Shown in pieces: positions 16,052 to 25,293 of a stretch of 64,000 nt of DNA. Numbering within the stretch: the first letter of the stretch is position 1; every line of letters begins with the position of its first letter. The notes under the pieces are model-generated. The model saw only the letters and a program-made list of their open reading frames with translations, did no database searches and was not told the DNA's origin. Origin of the DNA: Sorangium cellulosum (lineage in GTDB: Bacteria; Myxococcota_A; Polyangia; Polyangiales; Polyangiaceae); NCBI RefSeq assembly GCF_004135735.1, contig NZ_CP012670.1, forward strand, positions 1,922,001-1,986,000, in the 5' to 3' direction. Both the position numbers and the translations under genes were made by a program.

Positions 16052-17653
16052 TTGATTTTCGTCGGGCTCTCCCACAAGAACGCGCCCATCGAGGTGCGCG
16101 AGCGGCTCGCGATCGGGCGGGATCGCCTCCCCGAGGTGCTCGCGCGGCTCACGGCTCACCCCGCCATCGAGGAGGCGCTCGTGCTCTCCACCTGCAACCG
16201 CGTCGAGGTCTACGCCTCGCCGCGGCAGGGCGCGCCCGGGCCCACCCGCCCCGGGAGCGCGCCGCCCCCCTCGTCCGCCGCGCAGCTCCCGCTCCAGGAC
16301 GAGGCGCTGCGCGCCGTCGTCTCGATCCTCATCGGCATCGGCGGGGAGGCCGTCCGCGGTCACCTCGTCGGCCGCCTCGGCGGCGAGGCCGTCGTCCACC
16401 TCTTCCGCGTCGCCGCCTCGCTCGACTCCATGGTCGTCGGCGAGCCGCAGATCCTCGGGCAGATGAAGGACGCCATCGAGATCGCCCGCGCGGCGAGGGC
16501 CCTCGGCGCGCGGCTCGGCCGCGCGGCCCACCGCGCGATCAAGGTCGGCAAGCGCGTGCGCACGGAGACGGCGATCGGCGCGGGCCAGGTCTCGGTGTCC
16601 AGCGTCGCCATCGACCTCGCCCGCCAGATCTTCGACGATCTCGCCGGCCGCACGGCGCTGCTCGTCGGCGCGGGCGAGATGGCCGAGGCCGCCTCGAAGC
16701 TCCTGGTCCGGGCCGGCGCCCGCCTGGTCGTCGTCAACCGGAGCCCGGAGCGCGCCGCCGCGCTCGCCCGCGAGGTCGGCGGCGTGCCCCGCCCGTGGGC
16801 CGAGCTGGAGCGCGCCGTCATCGACGCCGACATCGTGATCTCGTCGACCGCGAGCCCGAGCTACGTGCTCACGCTCGACCTCGTCCGCCGCGCCCGCAAG
16901 GCCAGGAGGGGCAGGAGCCTGTTCCTCATCGACATCGCCGTCCCGCGCGACATCGACCCGGCCGTCAACAAGCTCGACAACGTCTATCTCTACGACGTCG
17001 ACGACCTCTCGCAGATCGTGGCGCAGTCCGTCGAGGGGCGCGCCGCCGAGGCGGCGCGGGCCGAGGCGATCGTCGCGGACGAGGCGCAGGCGTTCGAGGC
17101 GTGGACGCTCGAGCGCGCCCTGACCCCCACCATCGTGGGCCTCCGGACGCGCACGCGCTCCATCCTCGCGGCCGAGGTCGAGCGCAGCCTCGCCGGCAAG
17201 CTCCGGCACCTCGGCCCGGCCGAGCGCCAGGCCCTCGCCATGATGATCGACGCCGCCACGAACAAGCTGCTCCACGTGCCCACGACGCGCCTCCGCGCGA
17301 TGGCCAGCGATCCCCGGGTCGCTGAGCACGTCGACTCGCTCCGGGAGCTCTTCGACATCGACGGCGCGCAGGCCGACGGCGCCGCCGCCCCGGCGCTCGC
17401 CGAGGCGGCGCAGCGCGAGCCCGCGAGCGGCCCCCGCAGCGCGCCGCCCGCGTGCCGGGACGAGCCGCGCCTCGCCGGCGAGCGCGGCGATGGCGGCGCC
17501 TCGCCCCGGCTCGCCGGGCCCCGCCCGCACGTCGCGGAGGGCAACGGCGCCTATGCCCGGCAGCCCGCGGCGCGCCCCCAGGGGGACGCCGGCGTGATGG
17601 TCGTGGCGAATCCGGCCGCTGCCGTGCAGGCGGCTGGGTTAAAGGGAGCGTGA
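16052..17653 (+). CDS. hemA: Glutamyl-tRNA reductase
   Basis: 533 aa. Reduces glutamyl-tRNA(Glu) with NADPH to glutamate-1-semialdehyde, the first committed step of C5-pathway tetrapyrrole synthesis. The TTG start at 16052 is preceded by GGAGG. The catalytic cysteine is C48 in LVLSTCNRVEVY. The family segment SLDSMVVGEPQILGQ and the NADP-binding stretch ALLVGAGEMAEAASKLLVRAG are present. It is longer than the usual 420-450 aa because of a roughly 40-residue Pro/Gly-rich insertion after the catalytic domain start and a disordered Ala/Pro-rich tail of about 90 residues. It is followed at 5 bp by hemC, so this is a haem operon. Confidence 0.95.
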   Translation: MIFVGLSHKNAPIEVRERLAIGRDRLPEVLARLTAHPAIEEALVLSTCNRVEVYASPRQGAPGPTRPGSAPPPSSAAQLPLQDEALRAVVSILIGIGGEAVRGHLVGRLGGEAVVHLFRVAASLDSMVVGEPQILGQMKDAIEIARAARALGARLGRAAHRAIKVGKRVRTETAIGAGQVSVSSVAIDLARQIFDDLAGRTALLVGAGEMAEAASKLLVRAGARLVVVNRSPERAAALAREVGGVPRPWAELERAVIDADIVISSTASPSYVLTLDLVRRARKARRGRSLFLIDIAVPRDIDPAVNKLDNVYLYDVDDLSQIVAQSVEGRAAEAARAEAIVADEAQAFEAWTLERALTPTIVGLRTRTRSILAAEVERSLAGKLRHLGPAERQALAMMIDAATNKLLHVPTTRLRAMASDPRVAEHVDSLRELFDIDGAQADGAAAPALAEAAQREPASGPRSAPPACRDEPRLAGERGDGGASPRLAGPRPHVAEGNGAYARQPAARPQGDAGVMVVANPAAAVQAAGLKGA

Positions 17654-17658
17654 CCGAC

Positions 17659-18555
17659 ATGGAGCTCACCCTCGCCACGCGCCGCTCGGCGCTCGCCCTC
17701 GCCCAGTCCCGCGCCTTCGCCCGAGCCCTCGAGGCGGCGACGCCCGATCTCTCCCTGCGCGAGCTCGAGGTGGTGACCTCGGGCGACCGGACCCAGGATC
17801 GGTCGCTCCAGGACATCGGCGGCAAGGGGCTGTTCATCAAGGAACTCGAGGAAGCGCTCCTGGACGGGCGCGCCGATTTCGCGGTCCACTCGATCAAGGA
17901 CGTCCCCGCCGAGCTCGCCCCGGCGCTGCGCCTCGCCTGCATCCCCGCGCGCGAGGATCCGCGCGACGTGCTCGTCACCCGGAGCGGCGCCCCGCTCGCC
18001 GAGCTGCCGGCGGGCGCTCGCGTCGGGACCTCGAGCCTCCGTCGGGCGGTCGCGCTGCGCGCGGCGCGCCCGGATCTCCAGATCGCGCCGGTCCGCGGCA
18101 ACGTGGACACCCGGCTGCGCAAGATGGCGGAGGGGGTGGTCGACGCCGTCGTGCTGGCGCTCGCGGGACTGAAGCGGCTCGGCCTCGCGGACCGCGCCAC
18201 GGAGATCCTGTCGCCCGAGATGTCGCTGCCGGCGATCGGCCAGGGGGCGCTCGGCATCGAGTGCCGCGCGGAGGACGCGCGCGTGAGCGACGTCCTGGCG
18301 CGGCTCGCCGATCGCGAGACCACGATCTGCGTCACCGCGGAGCGGGCCGTGATGGCCGCGGTGGAGGGTAGCTGCCGCACGCCGGTGGCCGCCTACGCGG
18401 TGCGCGACGGCGGCGCCCTGTGGCTGCGCGCGCTGCTCGCCGAGCCCGACGGCTCCCGGCTGCGGACGGGAGAGCGGCGCGCGGCGTGGCCCGGCGATGT
18501 CCGGGAGGCGGCGCGCCTCGGGGCGGATCTCGGGGCGGAGCTCAAGAAGGGGTAG
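17659..18555 (+). CDS. hemC: Porphobilinogen deaminase (hydroxymethylbilane synthase)
   Basis: 298 aa. Polymerises four porphobilinogens into hydroxymethylbilane. Signature blocks are TLATRRSALALAQS at the N-terminus, GDRTQDRSL.DIGGKGLFIKELE, FAVHSIKDVP with the catalytic Asp region, and GTSSLRR. The dipyrromethane cofactor is attached at C239 in EGSCRTPVAAYA. Two starts are possible: GTG 17650, overlapping the hemA stop, and ATG 17659. ATG is preferred for its spacing from AAAGGGAG. It is co-transcribed with the HemX-like gene and hemA. Confidence 0.95.
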   Translation: MELTLATRRSALALAQSRAFARALEAATPDLSLRELEVVTSGDRTQDRSLQDIGGKGLFIKELEEALLDGRADFAVHSIKDVPAELAPALRLACIPAREDPRDVLVTRSGAPLAELPAGARVGTSSLRRAVALRAARPDLQIAPVRGNVDTRLRKMAEGVVDAVVLALAGLKRLGLADRATEILSPEMSLPAIGQGALGIECRAEDARVSDVLARLADRETTICVTAERAVMAAVEGSCRTPVAAYAVRDGGALWLRALLAEPDGSRLRTGERRAAWPGDVREAARLGADLGAELKKG

Positions 18556-18574
18556 GGCCGCCGCCCAGCGTTCG

Positions 18575-20173
18575 ATGCCGGGCTACGTCGCCCTCGTCCT
18601 CCACGCCCACCTCCCGTATGTGCGGCACCCGGAGCACCCCCGCTCGCTGGAGGAGCGCTGGCTCTTCGAGGCGCTCTGGGAGTGCTACCTCCCCTTGCTC
18701 GCGGTCCTCGATCGCCTCGCCGCCGACTGCGTCGTCGCGCCGCTGACCCTCTCGGTCTCGCCGCCGCTCCTCGCGATGCTGCGCGACGAGCTGCTCCTCG
18801 GCCGCTTCGAGGATCACCTCCGCCGGCTCACCGCGCTCGCCGCGCGGCTCGAGGCCCGCTTTGCCGGGAGCGGCTTCGCGGAGGCCGCGGCGTTCTACCG
18901 CGCGCGGCTCGCCGGCGCGTCCAGCGCCTGGGAGGCGCTGGGCGGCGATGTCCCGGGCGCGCTGGTCCGCCACGCCGAGGCCGGCCGCGTCGAGCTCATC
19001 ACCACGGCCGCGACGCACGCCTACCTGCCCGGCCTGCTCCCCGCGCCGGCGTCGATCCGGGCGCAGCTCCGGCTCGGCCGCCGCGCCTTCGCGGCCCTCA
19101 CGGGCGCCCCCGAGCCCGCGGGCCTCTGGCTCCCCGAGTGCGCCTACGATCCCTCGCTCGGCGCCGATCTCGCCGCGGCCGGCGTGCGCTTCACGGTGCT
19201 CGACGCCCACGGCCTCCTGCTCGCCGCGCCGCCGCCGTCCGCCGGCGCCTCCGTCCCCGTGCTCTCGCCGGCCGGCGTCGCGTGCTTCGGGCGCGATCGC
19301 GACAGCGCCCGCGAGGTCTGGTCGCGCGACGCCGGCTACCCGGGCCACCCCGTCTACCGCGAGTTCTACCGCGACGTCGGGTTCGACCTGCCCGAGCGCG
19401 AGCTCGACGGCGAGATCGGCCCCGACGGGGCCCGGCTGATGACCGGCCTCAAGCTCCATCGCGTGACCGGGCCCGGCTCCGACAAGGCGCCCTACGAGCC
19501 GGCCCGCGCCTTCGCCCAGGCGCGCGCGCACGCCGCGGAGTTCGTGGCCCGCCGCGAGGCCGCGCTCGCGTCGGGCAGCGGCGCGCCCGCCCCGCCCATC
19601 CTGGTCGCCCCGTACGACGCGGAGCTCTTCGGTCACTGGTGGCTGGAAGGCCCCGAGTTCCTCGAGCACGCCCTGCGCCGCCTCGCGGCCTCGGAGCGCG
19701 CCGTCCCCATCACGCTCGGCGCCTACCTCGAGCGCCATCCGCCCCGGGAGATCGTCGAGCCTGCGGCCTCGACGTGGGGCGAGGGCGGGTTCGGCTCGTT
19801 CTGGACGGGCCCGAGCGCCGCGCGCCTGTGGCGTCACGCCCATCACGCCGAGCGCGCGGTGCGCGGCGCGATCGCGCGCTGTCGCGGCGCGGGCGGCCTG
19901 CCCGGCCGCGCGCTGGACCAGGCGATCCGCGAGCTCCTCCTCCTGCAGTCGAGCGACTGGGCGTTCATGATGACCACCGGGGAGATGGTCCCCTACGCCG
20001 AGGCGCGCGTCCGCGCCCACGCGGCCCGCGCCCGCCGCCTCGCGAGCCTGGCCGAGCAAGCGCACGCCGCGCCCGCCGACGCCGCCTGGCTCGATGCGAT
20101 CTGCGCGCTCGACCCGTTCCTCTCCGAGCTCACCGGCCCTGCGCTCCGCGACGCCTTCGACCCGTGGCGCTGA
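18575..20173 (+). CDS. Glycoside hydrolase family 57 1,4-alpha-glucan branching enzyme
   Basis: 532 aa. GH57 beta/alpha-barrel enzyme with a C-terminal DUF1957-type region, the architecture of bacterial and archaeal GH57 branching enzymes that introduce alpha-1,6 branches into glycogen. The N-terminus YVALVLHAHLPYVRHPE contains the conserved His pair. The probable nucleophile is E188 in WLPECAY and the acid is D348 in PYDAELFGHWWLEGP. Downstream SSDWAFMM.TGEM.PYAEAR matches the family. It starts 19 bp after hemC, so it may be read from the haem operon, although the pathways are unrelated. No other glycogen gene is in the window. Confidence 0.9.
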   Translation: MPGYVALVLHAHLPYVRHPEHPRSLEERWLFEALWECYLPLLAVLDRLAADCVVAPLTLSVSPPLLAMLRDELLLGRFEDHLRRLTALAARLEARFAGSGFAEAAAFYRARLAGASSAWEALGGDVPGALVRHAEAGRVELITTAATHAYLPGLLPAPASIRAQLRLGRRAFAALTGAPEPAGLWLPECAYDPSLGADLAAAGVRFTVLDAHGLLLAAPPPSAGASVPVLSPAGVACFGRDRDSAREVWSRDAGYPGHPVYREFYRDVGFDLPERELDGEIGPDGARLMTGLKLHRVTGPGSDKAPYEPARAFAQARAHAAEFVARREAALASGSGAPAPPILVAPYDAELFGHWWLEGPEFLEHALRRLAASERAVPITLGAYLERHPPREIVEPAASTWGEGGFGSFWTGPSAARLWRHAHHAERAVRGAIARCRGAGGLPGRALDQAIRELLLLQSSDWAFMMTTGEMVPYAEARVRAHAARARRLASLAEQAHAAPADAAWLDAICALDPFLSELTGPALRDAFDPWR

Positions 20174-20645
20174 GTCCCGCCCTCTCCGTGCAGCCGGCCT
20201 CCCGGAGCCTCGTGCACACATCAGGAGACGAGTTTTGTGTGGGTAAACTTTTTCCGCGGGATGGTATTGTTGTCCTGAGGTTCTGTGACGGGATTGTCAC
20301 CCAGAGGGCATCGGTTCGCATCACAGCGGGCGGCTCAATGGCGCCAGAGGGCGATCGAAGGGGCCGGTGTGGTCAGTCGCCCGGCCGCGTCCCCCGGCGT
20401 CCGGCGCCGTGTCCTCCCGGTTTCCGGGGATGGACGCGGCGATTTCACGTCTGCAATGCGCGCCGCGGGCGCGTCGTGCAGCACGAGTTCTTCGGGTGTC
20501 AGACCACAGTCGTGCGAGGTGGACGGAGTCTCCGGCTGGAGGACCCCTTGATGACCGGCCGGTCAGCACCCTACTGTGGGGGCCGCGTCAGCTTTGCTCC
20601 TGGACCGCACCGGCAGGTGCTGGCAAGAACCCGAGCGAACCCCCC
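20174..20645. other. Long leader/intergenic region before the RND efflux operon
   Basis: This 472-bp region has no credible gene. It begins with a locally AT-rich stretch (about 20230-20290) that could hold a promoter, including a GTGAC-6 nt-GTCAC dyad near 20284-20299. I could not fix -35/-10 boxes with confidence. Further down lies a 14-bp palindrome, listed separately. The length and the operator-like element suggest that the efflux operon is regulated. Confidence 0.55.
20552..20565. promoter_or_regulatory. 14-bp perfect palindrome, candidate repressor operator
   Basis: TGACCGGCCGGTCA is a perfect palindrome 80 bp upstream of the efflux adaptor ATG. Operators of this size and style are common for TetR-family repressors, which often control RND pumps. 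No regulator gene is adjacent, so any repressor would be encoded elsewhere. Confidence 0.45.
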
Positions 20646-21944
20646 ATGAAACAATCCTTTCGCGGACCCGAGCTCCGTATCGCTCGATGGGCCTTCGGCG
20701 CTCGTAGCGTCGCCTCGAATCACCCCCGCGCCGCCCTCCTCGCCGCGCTGCTCGCGGCGCTCGCGGCGCCCACGTTGACCGCCTGCCGCAACCCGGACGC
20801 GGGCGCGCAGCCGGCGCAGGACACGACGGCCGCGCCGCGCGAGAAGCCCGTCGTGCGCTTCGGGAAGGTGGTCACCCGCTCCCTCCCGCAGACGCTCGAC
20901 ATCAGCGGCACCCTCGTCGCGGACGAGACGAGCGAGGTGGCCACGCAGGTCGCCGGCTCGGTGGTGCGCGTCGCGATCGACGTCGGCTCCCGGGTCAAGA
21001 AGGGGGAGCCGCTCGTCGTGCTCGACGCGAGCAACGTCGCGCTCCAGTCCCAGTCGGCCAACGCCGCCGTGGCGCAGGCGCGGGCCAAGCTCGCCCTGAA
21101 GCCCGGGGAGTCGCCGAAGGGGATCGATCCCGACCAGGTGCCGGAGGTGCGCGCCGCGAAGCAGAGCATGGAGCTCGCGAAGGCCGAGGCCGAGCGCGTG
21201 AAGCAGCTCTACGACCAGGGCGCCGTCCCCCAGTCGACCTGGGACGCGGCGCGCACGCAGGCCCAGAACGCGGCCGCGCAGTACGACGCCGCCGTCAACG
21301 GGATCCGCGCGACGGTCGCGTCGCTCACGTCCGCGCAGGCGCAGGCGGGGCTCGCCTCGAAGGCGGTCGCCGACTCGACGGTGCGGGCGCCGTTCGACGG
21401 CGCGGTCGCCGAGAAGCGGATCAGCGTCGGCGAGTTCGCGGGCCCGGGCCGCGTGGTGGCGGTCGTGGTCCGCGACAACCCGCTGCGGCTCCGCATCGAC
21501 GTGCCGGAGGCGGACATCGCGAGCATCGAGGTGGGCAAGCCGGTGAACGTCTCGGTCGCCGCCTTCCCCGGCCGCACGTTCCCGGGCGTCGTGAAGCGGA
21601 TCGGCGCGAGCCTCAAGGAGTCCTCGCGCACGCTGCCCGTCGAGGCCGAGTTCGACAACAGCGATGGCAAGCTCCGCCCGGGCCTCTTCGCGCAAGGTCA
21701 GCTGACGCTGACCGGTGAGTCAAGAAAGGCGATCCTCGTCCCCGAGCAGGCGATCGGCAGCTCCGGGTCCAGCGCGCGGGTGTTCGTGAAATCGGGCGAT
21801 CGCGTGACGGAGAAGCTGGTCAAGACGGGCCGCAAGATCGACGGCCTCGTGGAGGTCGTGGGCCCGCTCTCCGAGGGGGAAGAGGTCGCGATCGACAAGG
21901 TGGACGAGCTGGCGGACGGCATCGAGGTCGCCACGGCGCAGTGA
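20646..21944 (+). CDS. RND efflux periplasmic adaptor (membrane fusion protein), lipoprotein
   Basis: 432 aa. HlyD/AcrA-type adaptor linking an inner-membrane RND pump to an outer-membrane channel. A long N-terminal region ends in LTAC (lipidated C47). The lipoyl/barrel-sandwich half-motifs VAGSVVRVAIDVGSRVKKGEPL and STVRAPFDGAVAEKRISVGEF flank an alpha-helical hairpin of about 100 residues. The beta-barrel (LRIDVPEADIASIEVGKPVNV) and membrane-proximal domains follow. It is 44 bp upstream of the pump gene; no outer-membrane factor gene is present. Confidence 0.93.
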   Translation: MKQSFRGPELRIARWAFGARSVASNHPRAALLAALLAALAAPTLTACRNPDAGAQPAQDTTAAPREKPVVRFGKVVTRSLPQTLDISGTLVADETSEVATQVAGSVVRVAIDVGSRVKKGEPLVVLDASNVALQSQSANAAVAQARAKLALKPGESPKGIDPDQVPEVRAAKQSMELAKAEAERVKQLYDQGAVPQSTWDAARTQAQNAAAQYDAAVNGIRATVASLTSAQAQAGLASKAVADSTVRAPFDGAVAEKRISVGEFAGPGRVVAVVVRDNPLRLRIDVPEADIASIEVGKPVNVSVAAFPGRTFPGVVKRIGASLKESSRTLPVEAEFDNSDGKLRPGLFAQGQLTLTGESRKAILVPEQAIGSSGSSARVFVKSGDRVTEKLVKTGRKIDGLVEVVGPLSEGEEVAIDKVDELADGIEVATAQ

Positions 21945-21988
21945 GCCGGGCGCGGCCCGCGTTCGATGACTGAAGAAAGGTAGCGACG

Positions 21989-24900
21989 ATGCAATGGCTC
22001 GCGGCAATCTGCATCCGTAGGCCGGTGTTCGCCTCGGTGATCGTCCTGCTCCTCACGGTGCTCGGGACGTTCTCCTACTTCGGCCTCGGGGTCGATCGGT
22101 TCCCCAAGGTGGAGTTCCCGTTCATCGTCGTGACGACGACCCTCCCCGGCGCTGCGCCCGAGGAGGTGGAGACGGAGATCTCCGACAAGCTCGAGTCCGC
22201 GGTCAACACGATCAGCGGCATCGACGAGCTGCGCTCGGTGTCGGTCGAAGGGCTCAGCCAGGTCATGATCTCCTTCCAGCTCGAGAAGGACGTCGACGTG
22301 GCCGCGCAGGAGGTGCGCGACAAGGTCGACGGCATCCTCGCCGAGCTGCCGGAGGGGATCGATCCGCCGATCGTGGGCAAGCTGGACCCGGACGCCGCGC
22401 CGATCCTCACGCTGGCGGTCTCGTCCGCGAAGGCGGACGTCCGCGAGGTGACCGAGTTCGCCGACAAGACGCTGCGGCGCGAGCTGGAGTCGCTCGCGGG
22501 CGTCGGCCAGGTGCTGGTCATCGGCGGCCGGAACCGGCAGATCAACATCTGGATCGATCCGGAGAAGCTCGAGAAGTATGCGCTGACAGGCGGCGTGGTG
22601 GCCCAGGCGCTGGCGACCCAGAACGTCGAGATCCCGGCCGGCCGGGTCGAGCAGGGCGGCAGGACGCTCACCCTGCGGACGCGCGGCCGGGTGCAGTCCG
22701 TCGACCAGATGAAGGACATCGTGCTCGCGAACCGCGACGGCTACTCCGTCCGCCTGAGCGACGTGGCCGAGGTCCAGGACGGCATGGCAGAGCCGGAGTC
22801 CGCCGGCTTTCGCGGCAGCGCCCCCGCCGTGCTCCTCAGCATCCGCAAGCAGAGCGGGACGAACACCGTCGAGGTCATCGACGGGCTGAAGGAGCGGATC
22901 CGCGAGGTCGAGAAGCGCCTCCCTCCGGGCTACGAGATCGTCATCGCCCGCGACCAGTCGGAGTTCATCAAGAACTCGGTCAACGCCGTGAAGGAGCACC
23001 TGGTGCTCGGCGGGCTGCTCGCCGCGATCATCGTCGCGATCTTCCTCGCGAACGCCCGCAGCACGATGATCTCCGCGATCGCCATCCCGACGAGCATCAT
23101 CTCCACGTTCGCCCTGATGAAGGTGGCGGGCTTCACGATGAACGGGATCACGCTCCTCGCGCTGACCCTGGCGGTCGGCATCGTGATCGACGACGCGATC
23201 GTCGTCCTCGAGAACTGCTACCGGTGGATCGAGGAGAAGGGGGTGAGCCCGTGGGAAGGGGCGCTCCAGGGCACGAGGGAGATCGGGCCCGCGGTGCTCG
23301 CCACGACGCTCTCGCTGATCGCGGTGTTCGTCCCGGTCGCGTTCATGAGCGGCATCGTCGGCCGCTTCCTGAACTCGTTCGGCCTGACCATGGCGTTCTC
23401 GATCCTGGTCTCGCTGATCGTGAGCTTCACGCTGACGCCGATGCTGTCGGCGCGGTGGCTGAAGAAGCCGGAGAAGCATGACGCCAAGAGCTCCAAGGAG
23501 TCGCGCTTCTACGGCCCGATCGAGCGCGGCTACATGGCGATGCTCCGCTGGTCGATGGCGCACCGCTGGGTGATCGTGCTCGCCTCGGTCCTGGCGCTGT
23601 TCTCGATCCCGGTCCTGGGCGGGCTCGCGAAGTTCAACTTCCTCCCGACCGAGGACGAGTCGCAGTTCCAGGTCAGCCTGCGCGCCCCGGAGGAGACGAG
23701 CCTCGACGGGACGCGCGTCATCGCCACGCGGATCGCCGCGGAGATCGAGAAGCTCCCGGGGGTGTCCTACACGCTGACGACGATCGGCGACGACCCGCAG
23801 AAGACGCCGAACCTCGCCAGCATCTACGTGAAGCTCAAGCCGGCGAACGAGCGCAATTTGTCGCAGGAAGACCTCATCGATCGCGCCCGGCGCGAGCTCA
23901 CGCCGAAGTTCGAGGAGGCGGACGTCCGGGCGAACATCGGCCCCGTGCCTGCCTTCTCGGGCGGCCAGAGCTTCCAGATCGCCTATCAGGTGCAGGGGCC
24001 CGATCTCCAGAAGATCGCCCAGTACTCCGGGGTGCTCCTCGAGAAGCTCAAGGCGATCCCGGGCGTCGTCGATCCGGACACGTCGCTCCTGATCGGCAAG
24101 CCGGAGCTCCGCGTCGTCATCGATCGCAAGAAGGCGGCGGACCTCGGCGTCCAGGTCAGCGACGTGGCCAGCACGCTGCGCCTGCTCGTCGGCGGCTACA
24201 AGGTGTCGACGTACAACGAGGGAGGTGAGCAGTACGAGGTGCGCGCGCGCGCGCTGCCGAGCTTCCGCTCCGACAAGGAAGGCCTCGCGAAGATCACGGT
24301 CCCGTCGGCCAAGCTCGGCGCGGTGACGCTCGACAACGTGGTGACGTTCTCCGAGGGGACGGGCCCGTCGCGCATCGAGCGGTACAACCGCCAGCGCCAG
24401 GTCATGGTGATGGCCAACCTCGAGGCGGGCTACTCGCAGCAGAAGGTCGTCCAGGAGCTCGACAAGGCCGTGGCGGAGATGAACCTCGCCTCTGGCTACT
24501 CCGCCAGCCCGGTCGGCACGTCGAAGGAGCTCGTCAAGATGATGCGGAGCTTCCTCGTCGCCCTCCTCCTGTCGTTCGTCTTCATGTACCTCGTGCTCGC
24601 AGCGCAGTTCGAGTCGTGGCTGCACCCGATCACGATCCTCCTGTCGCTGCCGCTGACGGTGCCGTTCGCGTTCCTGGCGGTCATCATCTTCCGGCAGTCG
24701 CTGAACATCTTCTCGCTGCTCGGCATCGTCGTGCTGTTCGGCGTCGTGAAGAAGAACTCGATCCTGCAGATCGATCACACGATCAAGCTGCGCGAGCACG
24801 GGATGCCGCGGGCGCAGGCCATCCTGGAGGCGAACCGCGACAGGCTCCGGCCGATCCTGATGACCACGCTCGCGTTCGTGGCCGGCATGATCCCGCTCGT

Positions 24901-25216
24901 CGCCTCGAGCGGCGCCGGATCGGGCACGAACCGGGCGACGGGCTTCGTGATCATCGGCGGGCAGACCATGGCGCTCCTCCTGACGCTGCTCGCGACCCCG
25001 GTCGCCTACTCGCTGTTCGACGACATCTCGTCGTGGCTGAAGCGGGTCGTGCCCTTCCTGCGGGGCAGCGGCGAGCAGGGGGGGCCTCGCGGCGAGGGGG
25101 CGGACGGCGTCGCCCCGGCGGGCGAGGGGACCCTCGCGGCCGGGCACCACGGCGTGGCCGCGCGCGTCGCCTCGGCGCACGAGGCGGGGCGGCCGGCGCC
25201 GGCGCACCTCGACTGA
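21989..25216 (+). CDS. RND multidrug efflux transporter permease (AcrB/HAE1 family)
   Basis: 1075 aa, the normal length for the family, with 12 predicted transmembrane helices and two large periplasmic loops. The N-terminus (RRPVFASVIVLLLTVLG) and porter motif FP.VEFPFIVVTTTLPGAAPEEVE are typical. TM4 contains the proton-relay pair in LAVGIVIDDAIVVLEN. It exports small amphipathic compounds using proton-motive force. The start is preceded by GAAAGG. The C-terminus has an extra 45-residue Gly/Ala-rich cytoplasmic tail. Substrates cannot be read from sequence. Confidence 0.95.
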   Translation: MQWLAAICIRRPVFASVIVLLLTVLGTFSYFGLGVDRFPKVEFPFIVVTTTLPGAAPEEVETEISDKLESAVNTISGIDELRSVSVEGLSQVMISFQLEKDVDVAAQEVRDKVDGILAELPEGIDPPIVGKLDPDAAPILTLAVSSAKADVREVTEFADKTLRRELESLAGVGQVLVIGGRNRQINIWIDPEKLEKYALTGGVVAQALATQNVEIPAGRVEQGGRTLTLRTRGRVQSVDQMKDIVLANRDGYSVRLSDVAEVQDGMAEPESAGFRGSAPAVLLSIRKQSGTNTVEVIDGLKERIREVEKRLPPGYEIVIARDQSEFIKNSVNAVKEHLVLGGLLAAIIVAIFLANARSTMISAIAIPTSIISTFALMKVAGFTMNGITLLALTLAVGIVIDDAIVVLENCYRWIEEKGVSPWEGALQGTREIGPAVLATTLSLIAVFVPVAFMSGIVGRFLNSFGLTMAFSILVSLIVSFTLTPMLSARWLKKPEKHDAKSSKESRFYGPIERGYMAMLRWSMAHRWVIVLASVLALFSIPVLGGLAKFNFLPTEDESQFQVSLRAPEETSLDGTRVIATRIAAEIEKLPGVSYTLTTIGDDPQKTPNLASIYVKLKPANERNLSQEDLIDRARRELTPKFEEADVRANIGPVPAFSGGQSFQIAYQVQGPDLQKIAQYSGVLLEKLKAIPGVVDPDTSLLIGKPELRVVIDRKKAADLGVQVSDVASTLRLLVGGYKVSTYNEGGEQYEVRARALPSFRSDKEGLAKITVPSAKLGAVTLDNVVTFSEGTGPSRIERYNRQRQVMVMANLEAGYSQQKVVQELDKAVAEMNLASGYSASPVGTSKELVKMMRSFLVALLLSFVFMYLVLAAQFESWLHPITILLSLPLTVPFAFLAVIIFRQSLNIFSLLGIVVLFGVVKKNSILQIDHTIKLREHGMPRAQAILEANRDRLRPILMTTLAFVAGMIPLVASSGAGSGTNRATGFVIIGGQTMALLLTLLATPVAYSLFDDISSWLKRVVPFLRGSGEQGGPRGEGADGVAPAGEGTLAAGHHGVAARVASAHEAGRPAPAHLD

Positions 25217-25235
25217 CCCGACGCCCGGTGGGCGG

Positions 25236-25275
25236 CGCTCCGGGGCCGCCGCGCGCGCTGCGCGGCCCCGGAGCG
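25236..25275. terminator. Strong bidirectional hairpin terminator
   Basis: Perfect 14-bp arms, CGCTCCGGGGCCGC (25236-25249) and its complement (25262-25275), enclose a 12-nt loop. They lie exactly between the convergent stops of the RND gene and the protease gene. The position and stability support a two-way terminator, although no U-run follows. Confidence 0.75.
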
Positions 25276-25293
25276 ATCACCGGGAGGCGACGC

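Noticed and set aside
21698..25207. 1169-residue antisense frame over the RND pump
   Set aside because: Asp/Arg/His-rich shadow; the sense strand is a full AcrB-type transporter.
25217..25293. Small gene between RND and protease genes
   Set aside because: The stretch is almost wholly a 14-bp-stem terminator hairpin.
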